From assembly GCA_013407085.1 (NCBI GenBank), contig JACCGJ010016349.1, positions 1-64,000 of the forward strand: 64,000 nucleotides of DNA. The letters run 5' to 3'. The DNA comes from Atriophallophorus winterbourni. Lineage: Eukaryota; Platyhelminthes; Trematoda; Plagiorchiida; Microphallidae. The position numbers were made by a program, and so were the translations under genes. How positions within the stretch are numbered: the first letter of the stretch is position 1; each line of letters begins with the position of its first letter. The notes under the pieces are model-generated. The model was given only the letters and a program-made list of their open reading frames with translations, did no database searches and had not been told where the DNA came from. Shown here piece after piece: positions 19,940-30,991 of this stretch.

Positions 19940-20930
19940 CGTTAATGCTTGAAGCAAAAATATTTGAAACCCGAAATGCGGTCTAGAGATTGAATGAACA
20001 TGAATAAATTACTGTGATTTGAAATATTGCAATTAACGATAATAATAATAACGATTATACAAGACAAATAAAACGTACTCGAAAAAATACAGTCGATAAT
20101 AAGTATCATTTTATTCACTTGGAAAGTAACAGCTGCGAGGATCAGAACCGGCAAAACTGAGTTTTTTCCTGGGGTTATCATCCTTTATTATTGTTGAATT
20201 TCTTAAAAATACATCTATACGTTTTTTTCGCATTTGCATATTTCCTTTGTTACGCGTTTGCTTATCTGCTTTTCCTGCTTCATGTTGTTGGCACTTTGGT
20301 TCCATACATATGTTTCGTAATAATGATGATCGGTTGCAATATTGAAAATAGCTCCCCGTTAATCGCTTAAATCTACACAGGAAATGGCAAAGTAGGCGTA
20401 ACTTTAACCTTTTAGAGACCCCATGTCGAGTTAGCAAAAATTAACAGGTGGGACAAAGATGGTGGTAAACAAATGATATGTTAAGAAAAATTTAAAGTAC
20501 GGTGATAAAATGTAGACTTCTCACATAGACAAAGAAAAGAACAAAATTTTAAAGATTGTCCTCTAGTTGAAAACCGTCGTGACTTGAACATGACGTGGTA
20601 CGGTAAAATAACAAGCAAGAAATCGCCTATTGAAGCTGGTACACCAAGCGCTTCCACCTCACATCAAGCTGCCTGAGTCACTTCTACATGACGGAAAACA
20701 CCTGTATTCCAAAGTAGTATCCACAATGAAAATTAAAATTAGGTGCAGGGATGATTCTGAAGACTAATGTTAGGAGTCAGTTATTGCTAGTATCTGCCGG
20801 ACGGAGACCAAAAAGTCACCATAAAACAGTGGCGACAGGCCAAATGCAAATATTTGCGTCTATCTTTGGAAAAGATAAGTATTATGAACTTAATGATAAT
20901 AACCCATGGCAAAGACTTATAGTTGGGTGT
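19940..20930. other. Region upstream of SUOX, no gene recognised
   Basis: This is 5' of the inferred sulfite oxidase start, so it should contain the promoter, but I see no defined TATA or other element. Small frames at 20111-20437 (-) and 19942-20181 (-) have no recognisable motif. Confidence 0.4.
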
Positions 20931-20946
20931 ATGGTATGGTATGAAA

Positions 20947-21232
20947 GCACAAGCCTGATCCAGGCAAAGTACCGCACAGTTCGAGACTGCACGTGGGCTG
21001 AGATACTGTCACGGATGTGCAATCATGCAGTACTTCTGTGCTGTGTGGCTAACACCGTGCTAAATTGATTGGCCACCGGTAGTGAGCTGCATGCTGAAAC
21101 ACGCTGGAGTCTCACTACCATTTTATTTTATTTTTCGTATCTGTCTAGGCCTGGGCAACCTGACAGTATCTCAGCCCACGTGCAGTATCTTACTGTACGG
21201 CACTTTGCCTGGTTCAGGCTTGTGCTTTAATA
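20947..21232 (+). mobile_element. Foldback/MITE-like repeat, copy 4, complete
   Basis: The type copy. The left arm (AAGCACAAGCCTGATCCAGG, GCACGTGGGCTGAGATACTG) returns inverted at the right end (CAGTATCTCAGCCCACGTGC, CCTGGTTCAGGCTTGTGCTT), giving terminal inverted repeats of about 70 bp. The interior carries a smaller inverted pair (GGTAGTGAG / CTCACTACC). It has no coding capacity and is about 285 bp long. TGGTATGGTATG lies to its left and AATAAATAAATAA to its right; a target duplication is not clear. Confidence 0.8.
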
Positions 21233-21239
21233 AATAAAT

Positions 21240-21512
21240 AAGGCAAAGTACCGCACAGTTCGAGACTGCACGTGGGCTAAGATACTGTCACGAATGTGCA
21301 ATCGTACAGTACTTCTGTGCTGTGGGGCTAACATCGTGCAAAATTGAATGGCCAGAGATAGTGAGCTGCATGCTTAAACACGCTGGAGTCTCACTACCAA
21401 TTCTATTTCCCCCTCATATCTGTCTAGGCCTGGGCAACCTGACAGTATCTTAGCCCACGTGCAGTCTCTGACTGTGCGGCACATTGCATGGATCAGGCTT
21501 GTGTTTCATATC
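21240..21512 (+). mobile_element. Foldback/MITE-like repeat, copy 5
   Basis: Direct tandem neighbour of copy 4, starting within the left arm (GGCAAAGTACCGCACAGTTC). It has a full interior (CACGAATGTGCAATCGTACA, GAGCTGCATGCTTAAACACG) and the right arm (AGCCCACGTGCAGTCTCTGA, GATCAGGCTTGTGTTTC). It differs from copy 4 at scattered positions. Confidence 0.8.
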
Positions 21513-21519
21513 ATATATA

Positions 21520-21630
21520 GGCCTAGACAGATATGAGAAAGAACATAGAACAAGAATGGTAGTGAGACTCCAGCCTGTTTCAGCATGCAGCTCACTACCT
21601 GTGGCCAATCAATTTAGCACGGTGTAGATG
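21520..21630 (-). mobile_element. Foldback/MITE-like repeat, copy 6, interior only
   Basis: Inverted partial copy: GCCTAGACAGATATGAGAAA, GGTAGTGAGACTCCAGCCTG, CAGCATGCAGCTCACTACCT and GGCCAATCAATTTAGCACGG. Together with copies 4 and 5 it makes a 700-bp cluster in mixed orientation. Confidence 0.75.
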
Positions 21631-22085
21631 TGAAAGAATATTTAATCAGAATTAGAGAAAACGACGAAATTGAAAGTTTTATTAATTAATTATTATTAAT
21701 TACATGTAATTCCATGTAATCGCTGTTGATCAAGACGCTAACTACCAACATCGTAACCAAACAGGAACAACAAACACGCAAAAGCGCGTACAAAAAAGGT
21801 TTGAATTAGACTTCAATAATTATTATTAATGTGAAACCATTAAAGCATTCAAAAAAGAAAATAATAGCAGTTTGCCACACTGAGAAGCAAGAAAATACGC
21901 TACATATAACAAAATATTTTACAGATTTGTTGTTGCTTACATTCTGATTTGTACGATTGCGAAATCAATCATTTGATTTTGTGACACAGTTGTGATATAT
22001 TATCAACGGCAAAAATCTCAACTTTAGTTGCACTTTACACGAATTTTTGACATAATCCAGTGTGATACGTATTGCTAATGGGAAA
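21630..22085. other. AT-rich DNA, no feature recognised
   Basis: Very AT-rich, with ATTAATTAATTATTATTAAT-like runs. No frame or repeat identified. Confidence 0.4.
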
Positions 22086-22640
22086 TCATCGTTTTCCCAA
22101 CTTGGTTGTGTTTGCCAATCATAAGTCGGAATGGCGTCGTTGTAAGGGCAGCAAGACTGTGACTTGGCTCAAGCAGAAGAAGGCTTTGACTGTTAAACTC
22201 GCTGCGGTTGGTGCGATCTGTCTTCCGTTTTAGGGTCCAACAGATGAAAATTCAAAGTGGCATTTTCCGCTTAGCGATATGACCCAAACTCGTGTTCAGT
22301 AGGGGTCTTGTTGTACACATCTCGGAGTGCTTGATTTATCTTGTCTGTTGATGAGTGGAATGGCGAGGAAAGCATGTTATAATATGTGACAGTGAAAACC
22401 GCAAGGGAGCTGTCATGCTGATCTCGCTCTACTCCTTCACAGCACATGATTGAATGCATGATTGATTCGAGGTGTAGGCACCTCGTCTAAGTGTGTCTGT
22501 GTCCAATCTTTTATAGCTTCAGCAGCTTTTTAGGTCCAACCCTTCCCCATATATTTTAGAATTTTCGTATTATGTCATGATTGTATGGCAGTTATGCACT
22601 TGGTATTTGTTACCGCTGTAATGCTGTCAATGATGATGAG
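22085..22640 (+). mobile_element. RTE-like LINE 3' end (family C)
   Basis: The plus frame reads [20 protein letters not shown], then [15 protein letters not shown], a stop, and ENSKWHFPLSDMTQTRVQ, the same polymerase C-terminus as at 13.6 kb. The 3' UTR follows (TGATTCGAGGTGTAGGCACC, TTTTAGGTCCAACCCTTCCC). It is strongly 5'-truncated and has an in-frame TAG. Confidence 0.75.
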
Positions 22641-23390
22641 AGACATTCACATGAAAAATGGTAATAATATGGAGTATAATGTAGGCTTCATTGTATTCGG
22701 TAAACATAAGTCAGTTAAAAATATCGGAAATATCTTGATACGTACGCGTTGGATTTGCCATGTATTGCGTAAAACACATAAACGAAAGTCTTAATGCTTA
22801 CCTCTATACAGGAATTTTAAATGGAATAATAACAGCGAGACTATGATATGGTTTCCGTTGCGGATTATTTTTGATAAAAATTGAGTAAACTTGTGTAGGA
22901 ACAAGTAACTGGAAATTAGCATCTCGGACAAGGGATTATTCGGTAAAAATGCAAGAACTCCAATATAAAATGTCCAAATTCACAAGAATAAAATAGATTC
23001 GAAAGATTCAACACCAGTACAAAATACAGACTTTTCCACGGATACCTTCACATATGTTTTATCTTGTCTCAAAAATTTAACTAAATCGAAGAAGTCTGCT
23101 TTAACTTCAATCCCCCGAAGTTACTAAGACAAATCATTTCATTACTCTAAAATAGTATGATAAAAGAAACTGTCAACTGCTATGGCATGAAATCATCAGT
23201 GTAAAGTGACTAAGCGCCAGAATGTCTCACGGTCTATCGCACCGCACCATTAATGACTAATTGGCCTAACATAATTTCCCAGTATTGATCAATGTTACCA
23301 GCCTTCATCAAAAAGCACTGTGCGTTCAGCTTCTGGCTCTCTACGTGAGAATCAAAGACTAGTGGACATCAAGTTAAGTTGCAGAGGCCT
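22640..23390. other. AT-rich DNA, no feature recognised
   Basis: No frame or repeat recognised except one motif-free plus frame at its left edge (22585-22794). Confidence 0.4.
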
Positions 23391-24620
23391 AAGAGACTCG
23401 AGTTAATTACTGAAAGCACGTTATCGCCGCACAAAAACACCGCCATATATCCCTAATTTGATAGATACTAATGGGATATACATTACTGATGATGGCTTGA
23501 AAGCTGAAGCCATGGTTAAACAATATGCCTCCGTGTACTGTCTCGAAGACAGTGATCCCGCTTCTGTCGCTAAGAACAGTGAGGTGCTTTCTGATCTTGA
23601 TGTAGATGTACAGACGGTTAGACTCCTGTTGAAACAGTTAGACACAATCCGCGCCAGGACCAGACGGTATTCATCCGTTGGTTTTACGAGAACTATGAGA
23701 CGTGTTGTGCGATCCGCTAGTCAGGTTGTTTAAAAAATCTGTAACTACAGGCCGGTCACACTGACTTCTGTGATCGGAATTTTTTTAAAGAAGTTGATCA
23801 AAAGGAAAATAAAGCACTTTTTGGGGTGTGGGCATTGATGCCCACAACATGGATTCACCGCAAATCGCTCATGCTTAAGTAATCTGCACCTGGCGCGAGA
23901 AAGTTGGTATGCTTTGATAGATTCTGCTCAAGCGGTCGATGTTACTTTTATCGACTTCAGTAAGGCATTCAATCGCGTGCCCCACCGCCGATTACTCGTC
24001 AAGCTGGAAGGTATTCAAGGGTGTCATCTTAAGTGGATCGAGGCATTCATCTCAGACCGCCAAACCGTGTAGAGGTGAACGGGGTTTTATCTTCAGAGAT
24101 GATAGCAAGCTCCGGAGTGCCGCAGGGATCTGTTCTTGGCCCATTGATATTCAAAGTTATCGTGAATGACATTTCGGACACGGTAGCCATCGATTGTATT
24201 TTATTCGCGGATGATCTGAAACTGTGGGCCTCTGTCAGTTCCTGCGATGGCCACAAGCATCTGCAACAAGCAGTTGATGACTTAGTCAGCTGGACACATC
24301 GCTCGTCACTGCCTATAAATGAGGACTAGACAATCGTCATGCGCATATACTCCGATGACACTGCTTGGGAATACTTTCTGTGAATTAGGCTTATTAGAGC
24401 GGTGACGGTCGAAAAAGACTTAGGGATTCTGGTTATTGATTCCCTGAAGTCGAAAGCTGACACTTGTTGGAGAATAGGCAGCGTTACCAGGATGCTCTGG
24501 GCGAATCGGCGTTCATTTGCGACCATTACCCCACAAAAGTTCAAGACAATTTTCTCTGCGTATGTTTGTAGAATACAACCGGTAGCCCATATTCTAGCAG
24601 AGGACAAACATACGTGTGTG
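23390..24620 (+). pseudogene. CR1-like LINE reverse transcriptase remnant
   Basis: Pieces of one ORF2 in several plus frames. 23458-23733: LIDTNGIYITDDGLKAEAMV and the pre-RT region. About 23735-23800: NYRPVTLTSVIG. 23935-24330: FIDFSKAFNRVPHRRLL, SGVPQGSVLGPLIF and CILFADDLKLWA, the catalytic FADD box being intact. 24402 on: EKDLGILVIDSLKSKADTC, the palm-thumb end. Stops and frameshifts break it at about 23735, 24070 and 24328. The 3' part is cut at about 24,620 where a foldback repeat begins. Confidence 0.85.
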
Positions 24621-24621
24621 T

Positions 24622-24812
24622 GTGAAAGCACAAGCCTGATCCAGGCAAAGTGCCGCACAGTCAGAGACTGCACGTGGGCGATATTACTGTCAGGTTGCCC
24701 AAGCCTAGACAGATATGAGAAATCGAGAATAGAGATGGTAGTGAGACTCCAGCGTGTTTCAGCATGCAGCTCACTACTAGTGGCCAATCAATTTAGCACG
24801 GTGTTAGCCGTC
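24622..24812 (-). mobile_element. Foldback/MITE-like repeat, copy 7, inside the CR1 remnant
   Basis: GAAAGCACAAGCCTGATCCA, GTCAGAGACTGCACGTGGGC, GGTAGTGAGACTCCAGCGTG and GGCCAATCAATTTAGCACGG. It follows the CR1 polymerase remnant directly and is followed by a composite LINE-A 5' repeat (GCCGTCATCAG, CATCAGGTGGAGACAGTAAG) at about 24815-24860. Confidence 0.75.
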
Positions 24813-25029
24813 ATCAGTATCATCAGGTGGAGACAGTAAGTTACAGTTCAGACAGACTTGTGGTGTGAGAAGAGGGTGCGCAATATATTAAATTATGTAC
24901 ACTAGCATTTTGGAGTAAAACAGCCAAAATCTTGATATCATGAAACTCGAAAACTAAATTTATGTTTAAATTTCGCACAATAATCAACTTTTGTGTTCAA
25001 GGACACATTTCACTTCAGTTCAAGTTCAG

Positions 25030-25575
25030 TTCAGTTCAGTTTGCACAGGACAGTATGTGGCTGACAAGCCAATCGAGCGTCCAGAATTTCTTTTGGTGGG
25101 AAGCTGCGGAGAAGCGCCCACCACTGCCAAAGGGTCAATCCTTTTCCTCCGTGTGGAACCTCTGATGGTCGTAGAACTAGGAGAATGTAGTTGGAGGAGC
25201 ACCGCGCTATAATCAATGCACTGCCAAAAGGTAATTTTCTTTCTTCTCTGTTTGCAATCTCTGATGATCGCGGTGCTGTAGTAGTAGGATAGTAGTAGGA
25301 CAGCAACGCGCAAGTTCAGTTGCACAGGACAGTAAGTGTATGAGGAGCCAATCCAGCGTCTAAATTTCTTTCAATCAAAAGCTGCAGAGAAGCAACCACC
25401 ACTACCAAAGCGATTTTTATTGTGCGTCCGATATCCTCGACGATCGCGACGCCTAGAAATTATCCGGGTTGTATCAGTATCAATATCATTATCACAGGGC
25501 GATAGTCGATCAAGTCGAAACGAGTGCACAGATTCTTTCGGAGGTGTGCTTAAAAACACCCGCTACTACCAGGAT
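25030..25575 (+). repeat. Two diverged tandem units of about 285 bp
   Basis: TTTGCACAGGACAGTATGTG, CCAATCGAGCGTCCAGAATT, GAAGCTGCGGAGAAGC in unit 1 (from 25,038) recur as GTTGCACAGGACAGTAAGTG, CCAATCCAGCGTCTAAATTT, AAAGCTGCAGAGAAGC in unit 2 (from 25,318). A GTAGTAGGATAGTAGTAGGA microsatellite sits between them. No coding function is evident. Confidence 0.65.
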
Positions 25576-26315
25576 TGATTCGTAAGGGAGACACGCGTGT
25601 GTAACTGTGAATGAAAGATGGGAGATGTCTCATCACCAAAAGGTGTTAGAGATAATGCATTTTGGGTGTCCAATCGAATGAAAGGACGATGGACAGCAGT
25701 TCATTTCCACAAATACGAAAAAACTGAGAAAGAAACGTTTTTTGTGTTTCAAAATGATTTTCCAAATGTTTTTGTAATTTTTGACAATAAATATGTTTGG
25801 ATTTACTCTTCAGTATCAGTATCAGTATCAGTATCTTAGGGCGATAGACCACCAAGTCGAAACGAGTGCCTAGATTCTTGCGAAAGTGTGTTTGAAAATA
25901 CCCGCCACTACCAGGATTGATTCCTAAGTAACACAGGCGTGTGTAACTGTTATTGGACGATGGGAGAGGTCTCATCACCGAAATGTGAGAGAGTTAATGC
26001 ATGTTGGGTGTCCCATCGAATGAAAAGACGTCGAAACGAGTGCCTAGATTCTTGCGAAAGTGTGTTTGAAAATACCCGCCACTACCAGGATTGATTCCTA
26101 AGTAACACAGGCGTGTGTAACTGTTATTGGACGATGGGAGAGGTCTCATCACCGAAATGTGAGAGAGTTAATGCATGTTGGGTGTCCCATCGAATGAAAA
26201 GACGATGGACAGCAGTTTATTTCAACAAATACAAAAAAGGAAAAATGCTTTTTGTGTTTCAAAATGATTTTCCGAATATTGTTGTGGTTTTTGACAATAA
26301 ATATGGAGGGATTTA
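25480..26315 (+). repeat. Local tandem array with a 174-bp exact duplication
   Basis: A unit of about 336 bp begins at a (CAGTAT)n tract, then has AAGTCGAAACGAGTGC, ACTACCAGGATTGATTC, GTGTGTAACTGT, GATGGGAGA.GTCTCATCACC and TTTTGACAATAAATATG. It starts near 25,480 and again near 25,816. Bases 25857-26030 are repeated exactly as 26031-26204, making a third partial unit that runs to about 26,310. The units contain AATAAA, but no coding frame is conserved. Confidence 0.8.
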
Positions 26316-26318
26316 GTC

Positions 26319-26790
26319 TTAAGGGTAATGCTCTGGAAAGAGCACCTGCCACCCTTCGTCCAGCCCATGTTTGAACGCATTTACTGTAATTGCCAAGATT
26401 AGTTCTGCGGGAAGTGAGTTCCACGCGTTCACTATACGGATGCTAAAGAAGTGCGTTCTGGATTCGAGCCTGGTGTGCTGTTTACTCAGATTAAGACTGT
26501 GCCCTCGTGTACCAACCAAAGGAGAGAACCGAAAGAAGTCATCGAATTCGAGACAACTTAATCCTTTAACCTTGAAGGTCTCTATAAGATCCCCCCTAAG
26601 TTGCCTCCTCCTAAGTGAGAAAAGTCCTAGTGTTAATAGACAATTTTCATAATTGGTGTATGCTAACCCCTCGATCATGAGAGTGGCCCACTTCTGTACC
26701 TTTTCTAGCTGCACGATATCTTACTGGTAATACGGCTTCCAAGCTTGGATGCAGTATTCTAAATGTGGCCTTACTATAGCCTTGTAGAGG
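26319..26790 (-). pseudogene. CR1-like LINE, C-terminal end of ORF2
   Basis: The minus frame 26714-26319 reads LEKVQKWATLMIEGLAYTNY, LGLFSLRRRQLRGDLIETFK, DDFFRFSPLVGTRGHSLNL and NAWNSLPAELILAITVNAFK. This is the conserved thumb/C-terminal tail of CR1-type polymerases. The RT domain is missing (5' truncation or deletion). Confidence 0.85.
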
Positions 26791-26829
26791 GGAAATAACA
26801 CCTCAGCTTTTCTAGAAGTGAGGGCTTAA

Positions 26830-27090
26830 CTTAGTCGGGTAATACACCGGAAAGATCACCTGCCACCGTTAATTCAGCCCATTTTTAGACGCAATTTCTG
26901 AGGTTGTCGAGATTAGTTCTGCGGGAAGTGTGTTCCATGCGTTCACTAAACAGATGCTAAAGAAGTGCGTTCTGGATTCGAGCATGATGTACTGTTTACT
27001 TAGCTTAAGTCTGTGCCCTCGTCAACAAACCAATTCGGAAAACCGAAAGAATTCATCGAATTTGAGACACCTTAAATGTATCTGTGCACC
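26830..27090 (-). pseudogene. Second CR1-like C-terminal fragment
   Basis: Repeats the previous fragment in the same orientation with more decay: GATTAGTTCTGCGGGAAGTG, TGCTAAAGAAGTGCGTTCTG, GTCTGTGCCCTCGTCAACAA. It is a tandem relic or a separate insertion of the same subfamily. Confidence 0.75.
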
Positions 27091-27955
27091 TTCTTAACGA
27101 GAACTTGAATTGGATAAAGATTAAGCGATTGCTAATGCTACAATCTCTATGTTAACTCATGGCACCAGTCTTAGACGAACATCAAGCTCATCCAAATTAC
27201 TGCATGAGGTTGAGCCGGATTCATTAGATTGGGATGAGATGAGTTATTGGAATTTAAGTAGACAATTTATGTTCCTAGTTGAATTAAGTGTGAGAGACCT
27301 CGATTTTCGGGTTGAATTTCCCGACACGAAGTCGGATGAGATGAAGAGCAAGTCTGGTTCACCTGACAGCAAACCAGCAAAAAACAGAGCAAGCCTGGCT
27401 CACATGGCACTGAATCAGTCGAAATCGGTGCAACAGATGGTCAGCATGACAATCCATATGATTGGCGTAGGCCGATCAATTGGGTACCTGATAAGACATT
27501 TGTGTTTCGAACCCCTTCAATTGTAAAAACATTTTGCGGATTAGACTCGTTTAGATGTCGTTGTTTTAATGATAAATACACGATGTAGGGATTCCATAGA
27601 TGTGTTTCTTGAAGCATACAGTGGCAGAGCCGGAGAAGGTGGTGCGACTTGTTTGGGTAACTTTTTTCTTTCTATCACATGTATCCAGTGATGGTGATGC
27701 GACGTGTCTTGTGTGAGTCGCCCATGAATAAAGTCACTTGACTTCAGCTATTGATCTTTTTGTTTGCATTATGGTGTGCAGATTGCGGACACACTAGCTA
27801 AGTTGATTAGTCATTAGTTGATTAGCGTCAGTTCACACCGTTATGTCAGTAATGGTAACAGCAATGGGCCAGTAAGTGAAAATGTAAGCGTAAGTGAGAA
27901 TCTACATTAAAACGCTGGATACAACTAGAGGGTCGACTAAGTCGATGTGCACCGT
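27090..27955. other. Unassigned, with one plus-strand open frame
   Basis: The plus frame 27149-27526 (125 codons) has acidic and Lys/Ser-rich stretches (KSDEMKSKSGSPDSKPAKNR) and no recognised domain. It lies just past the 3' end of the gypsy remnant and may be transposon-related. The remainder is unassigned. Confidence 0.35.
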
Positions 27956-27959
27956 TGAC

Positions 27960-29600
27960 ACTCAGTGCGAGATTCGGACCGAAATGGAATATCTTTTTAC
28001 ATGGTCTGCCAAACTATCATAGAACAATTTGCTGAAGGCTGGAAAACCTTGGTGGAATACACCATGAATTTGGTTAAATATCTGCCGAATGAGTAAATGA
28101 GGAATAACCTGACGTGGTTTAATAGTCATCATCAAAATAAAGTAAGACGAAACGTAGCTCGACAAAAATTGGTCCATGAGTATCTGGAAGTTCTGTGAGG
28201 CATTGCTTATACCAAATTGCATTCTAATAAATTCGAGCAGAAAAATTGGAGTGGTGATATTAGTTTGAGTCATATTTTCGCCGGGTTCATGGATATGCGC
28301 TCAATAAATCCAACTTCGAACACAGACATTTTCAATAAAGCGACGTTATAAAGTAATGCATGTGTGGAATAAGGCATCGGTATTGGATTGTGACACGATA
28401 ATAAGGACGGTAATTATCACACGGACCATATAAAGCGGTGTGGCTCAAGGTAATTTGGGTGGACGAATTCTCCGTTAGCAGCTTCGAGATGTTTAAAAAT
28501 AAATGAATAGATAGATAAACAATTTCATTTTTGGATATTTAGGGCATGCTTATCATCAATAATAAATCCAAAAATGTCTGTAAAATGAAATTGTTGTATA
28601 TTCAATCGCGAATGCCTTTTCAAGGTCACTTCTGCAGCGGAATTTTACATTCAATAAAAATGAAAATAAACAATATTTACATATTGATTCCAGGTAATCA
28701 GTAAGTGATATGTTATTATATAAGAAGCAATACTGACAATGCGAGAAAGAAAAATCAATGAATATTCCAGAAAGCACTGAAATTTAACGGATAATTTTCA
28801 CCGAATTTGCGTGATGTTCCGATACTTTTTGTTTGATACTACAACATGTTGGATACTTTTTGTGATGTGCTAGCGTGCGTGGTCTACTGAAAACCGAATG
28901 CCCACGAGTTAAAATATGGTGTGTTATGTAATGCTTATGATGAGCATCGTGTGCTGAGTGTTTAAAGATATCCTAAAATTCCTTTACCAGTCTGTGCAGT
29001 ATCGAAAGTCAGGACTAAGATAGTTTGTATGCGTGTGTTACACATGTGACTGAGGTTATCAATCTTTGTAACATTGAGAACGACGTTCAGAGTACTCATG
29101 TTCACTGAAGGAATAAAGTTCGAGAAGGGTAGGGGTTTTGACGTCAACAACAATGAAAATCGATCGGAAGTTACGTCCCAAATCGATGTCGATGTAGAGT
29201 GATCGTTGGCCATATGTGGTGATGTGAGTAGCATTGGCCGCTTGTTAAGTCAATGAGAAAATGGTTGCTGCGTTCTGAAATTGCTAGTGGGATGAATCAC
29301 AGTTTGTTTCCTGTATCAATCAGAAAACACAATTATATCGAACCACCTGGGTCGTAGAATAGGCTTTCGACAGATCTACCGCCTATAAAGCCTGGCTTCG
29401 CGCTTTCAATGATGGTCAGGTTGTGTTTTGATGCTGCATGGAGACGTGAACTGAATGGCTTTTGCACCGAAACGACGATGAGAGTAGGAAACGCTTGGTG
29501 TTAGTGTTCCACTGTTTGATCTGGTGTTCACATGTTCCTTCTGCAACGAAAACAATTTGATTTCTGGTTAGGTGATGGATTTGACTTCCTGGAATTTCAT
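27960..29600 (-). pseudogene. Decayed Ty3/gypsy element (protease and RT remnants)
   Basis: On the minus strand, about 29260-29090 reads ATHITTYGQRSLYIDIG and RSIFIVVDVKTP, the second half of a gypsy aspartic protease. Downstream, 28273-27962 reads ITTPIFLLEFIRMQFGISNA, SQNFQILMDQFLSS and FNQIHGVFHQGFPAFSKL. This is the fingers/palm start of the RT and a later RT block, joined across a deletion of the YxDD motif. The order protease then RT fits gypsy. LTRs were not found. Confidence 0.7.
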
Positions 29601-30367
29601 ATCAGCATGATCCTTTTAAATGTTGCATTGGAACTAGTATGATTAAAAATGTGTCCGCCTACTTATCAGATTGAGGTGTTACGAGAAATGTCATGGACTT
29701 TATCTGCATCATGGACAACCTTTTATTCGTAACTGTCAGCTCTCATGATAACCAGATCTTTGCGCAATTTAGTCGGCAAATTACGCGATTAGATCTGCCA
29801 TAGCACTCGTTCATGGACTTTATATTTCCACGGTAACTGTATCGAATGCAGAAGTGTTGAGAAGGTTTAGGATAACCTGAACACGTGCCGGATTATAGTT
29901 TTCATATGTCTTGCTCACCAAATCGATTCCAGGTTAGCGTAAGGATTTATTGCATGTCTATCATAAATTAAAAATCAACTTTAGTAGCAACGAAGGTTGA
30001 AATCATTCCGACAACAAGCTTTTGGCGTGTGCGATGTGTTCAAACACGTCATGACTCAAATAGAGATACAATTTATGGAAAACCAGAGATGTTAATCAGT
30101 CGTGTCAAAGGTGACAAGGTTAATGTTGTTGTTGTTGGCCTCCTTCAGTCGATGTCGACCATGGATGTCCATCACAATCGCATGAATGTTCATGTTCTAC
30201 AGCTTTTTGATGACTAAACAGTCCGATTCAAGAGGAACAATCTCTCACACAGCGCTGGCAACGACAGTCCGAACTCTGTTGTAATGCATCAGTTGCACGC
30301 CGGCGGCGTGCTTTTAGTTCAGCATCCGAAAGCTGTATCTGCTCCTTTCCAGCTTGCATACGACGCT

Positions 30368-30847
30368 TTACACAATGTCCTCAATGTGACCGGCAAAAGC
30401 GAGTTCTTTCGAACTCGCCGGGTCAATGCCGATAGCTTTCATATAGCTTTTACAAACGTCTTTGTACCGCAAGTGCGGTCTCCCCAATGGTCGACTTCCT
30501 AATTGCAACTCACCATAGGGTAGATGTTCCGGAATACAACCATGTTCCATTCTGTTGACATGACCAAGCCACCGCAGGCGGCACTGACTTAATAGGGTGA
30601 ACACGCTCTATAGACCAGCTTTATAAAGCACTTCAGAGTTAATCACTCTGTCCATCCACGATATGTTCAAGATACGACGGATGCTTCGTAGATGGAAAGC
30701 ATTTAGCTTCCGTTCGTGTCTTGCGTGGGTGGTCCAGGTTTTACTGCCGTACAGTAAAGCATTTAGTACGCACGTGCTGTACACCATCATCTTCGTCTTT
30801 ACAGTGAGCTTGCGGTTACCCCAAACACGAGAGTTTAATCGGGACAA
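30368..30847 (-). pseudogene. LINE-A polymerase C-terminal region
   Basis: Two adjoining minus frames: [40 protein letters not shown] (30847-30608), then RLRWLGHVNRMEHGCIPEHL and SRPLGRPHLRYKDVCKSYMK (30604-30368). A stop (TAG at about 30605) separates them. The block is typical of RTE-type polymerases and is shared with copies at 8.4 and 49.2 kb. Confidence 0.85.
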
Positions 30848-30991
30848 AATGACAGCTGCTCTGCTAATCCGATTATCAATCTCCGTGTCTAGCGAGAGGT
30901 TATCCGCAATGGTTGAACCAAGATAAGTGATATGATGTACTGGTTCAAGCTGACAGTTTTTAACGGTGATGATTGGAGGCGATACAGTCCT

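Noticed and set aside
24326..24839. Overlapping frames of about 150 codons on both strands
   Set aside because: They are hybrids of CR1-like ORF2 sequence and a foldback repeat inserted after it.
25846..26310. Regularly spaced repeats, considered as a CRISPR-like array
   Set aside because: The units are long, contiguous tandem duplications without unique spacers, in an intron-bearing eukaryotic sequence.
27149..27526. Plus frame of 125 codons as a host gene
   Set aside because: No domain or splice context was found, and it lies between CR1 and gypsy remnants; left as unassigned.
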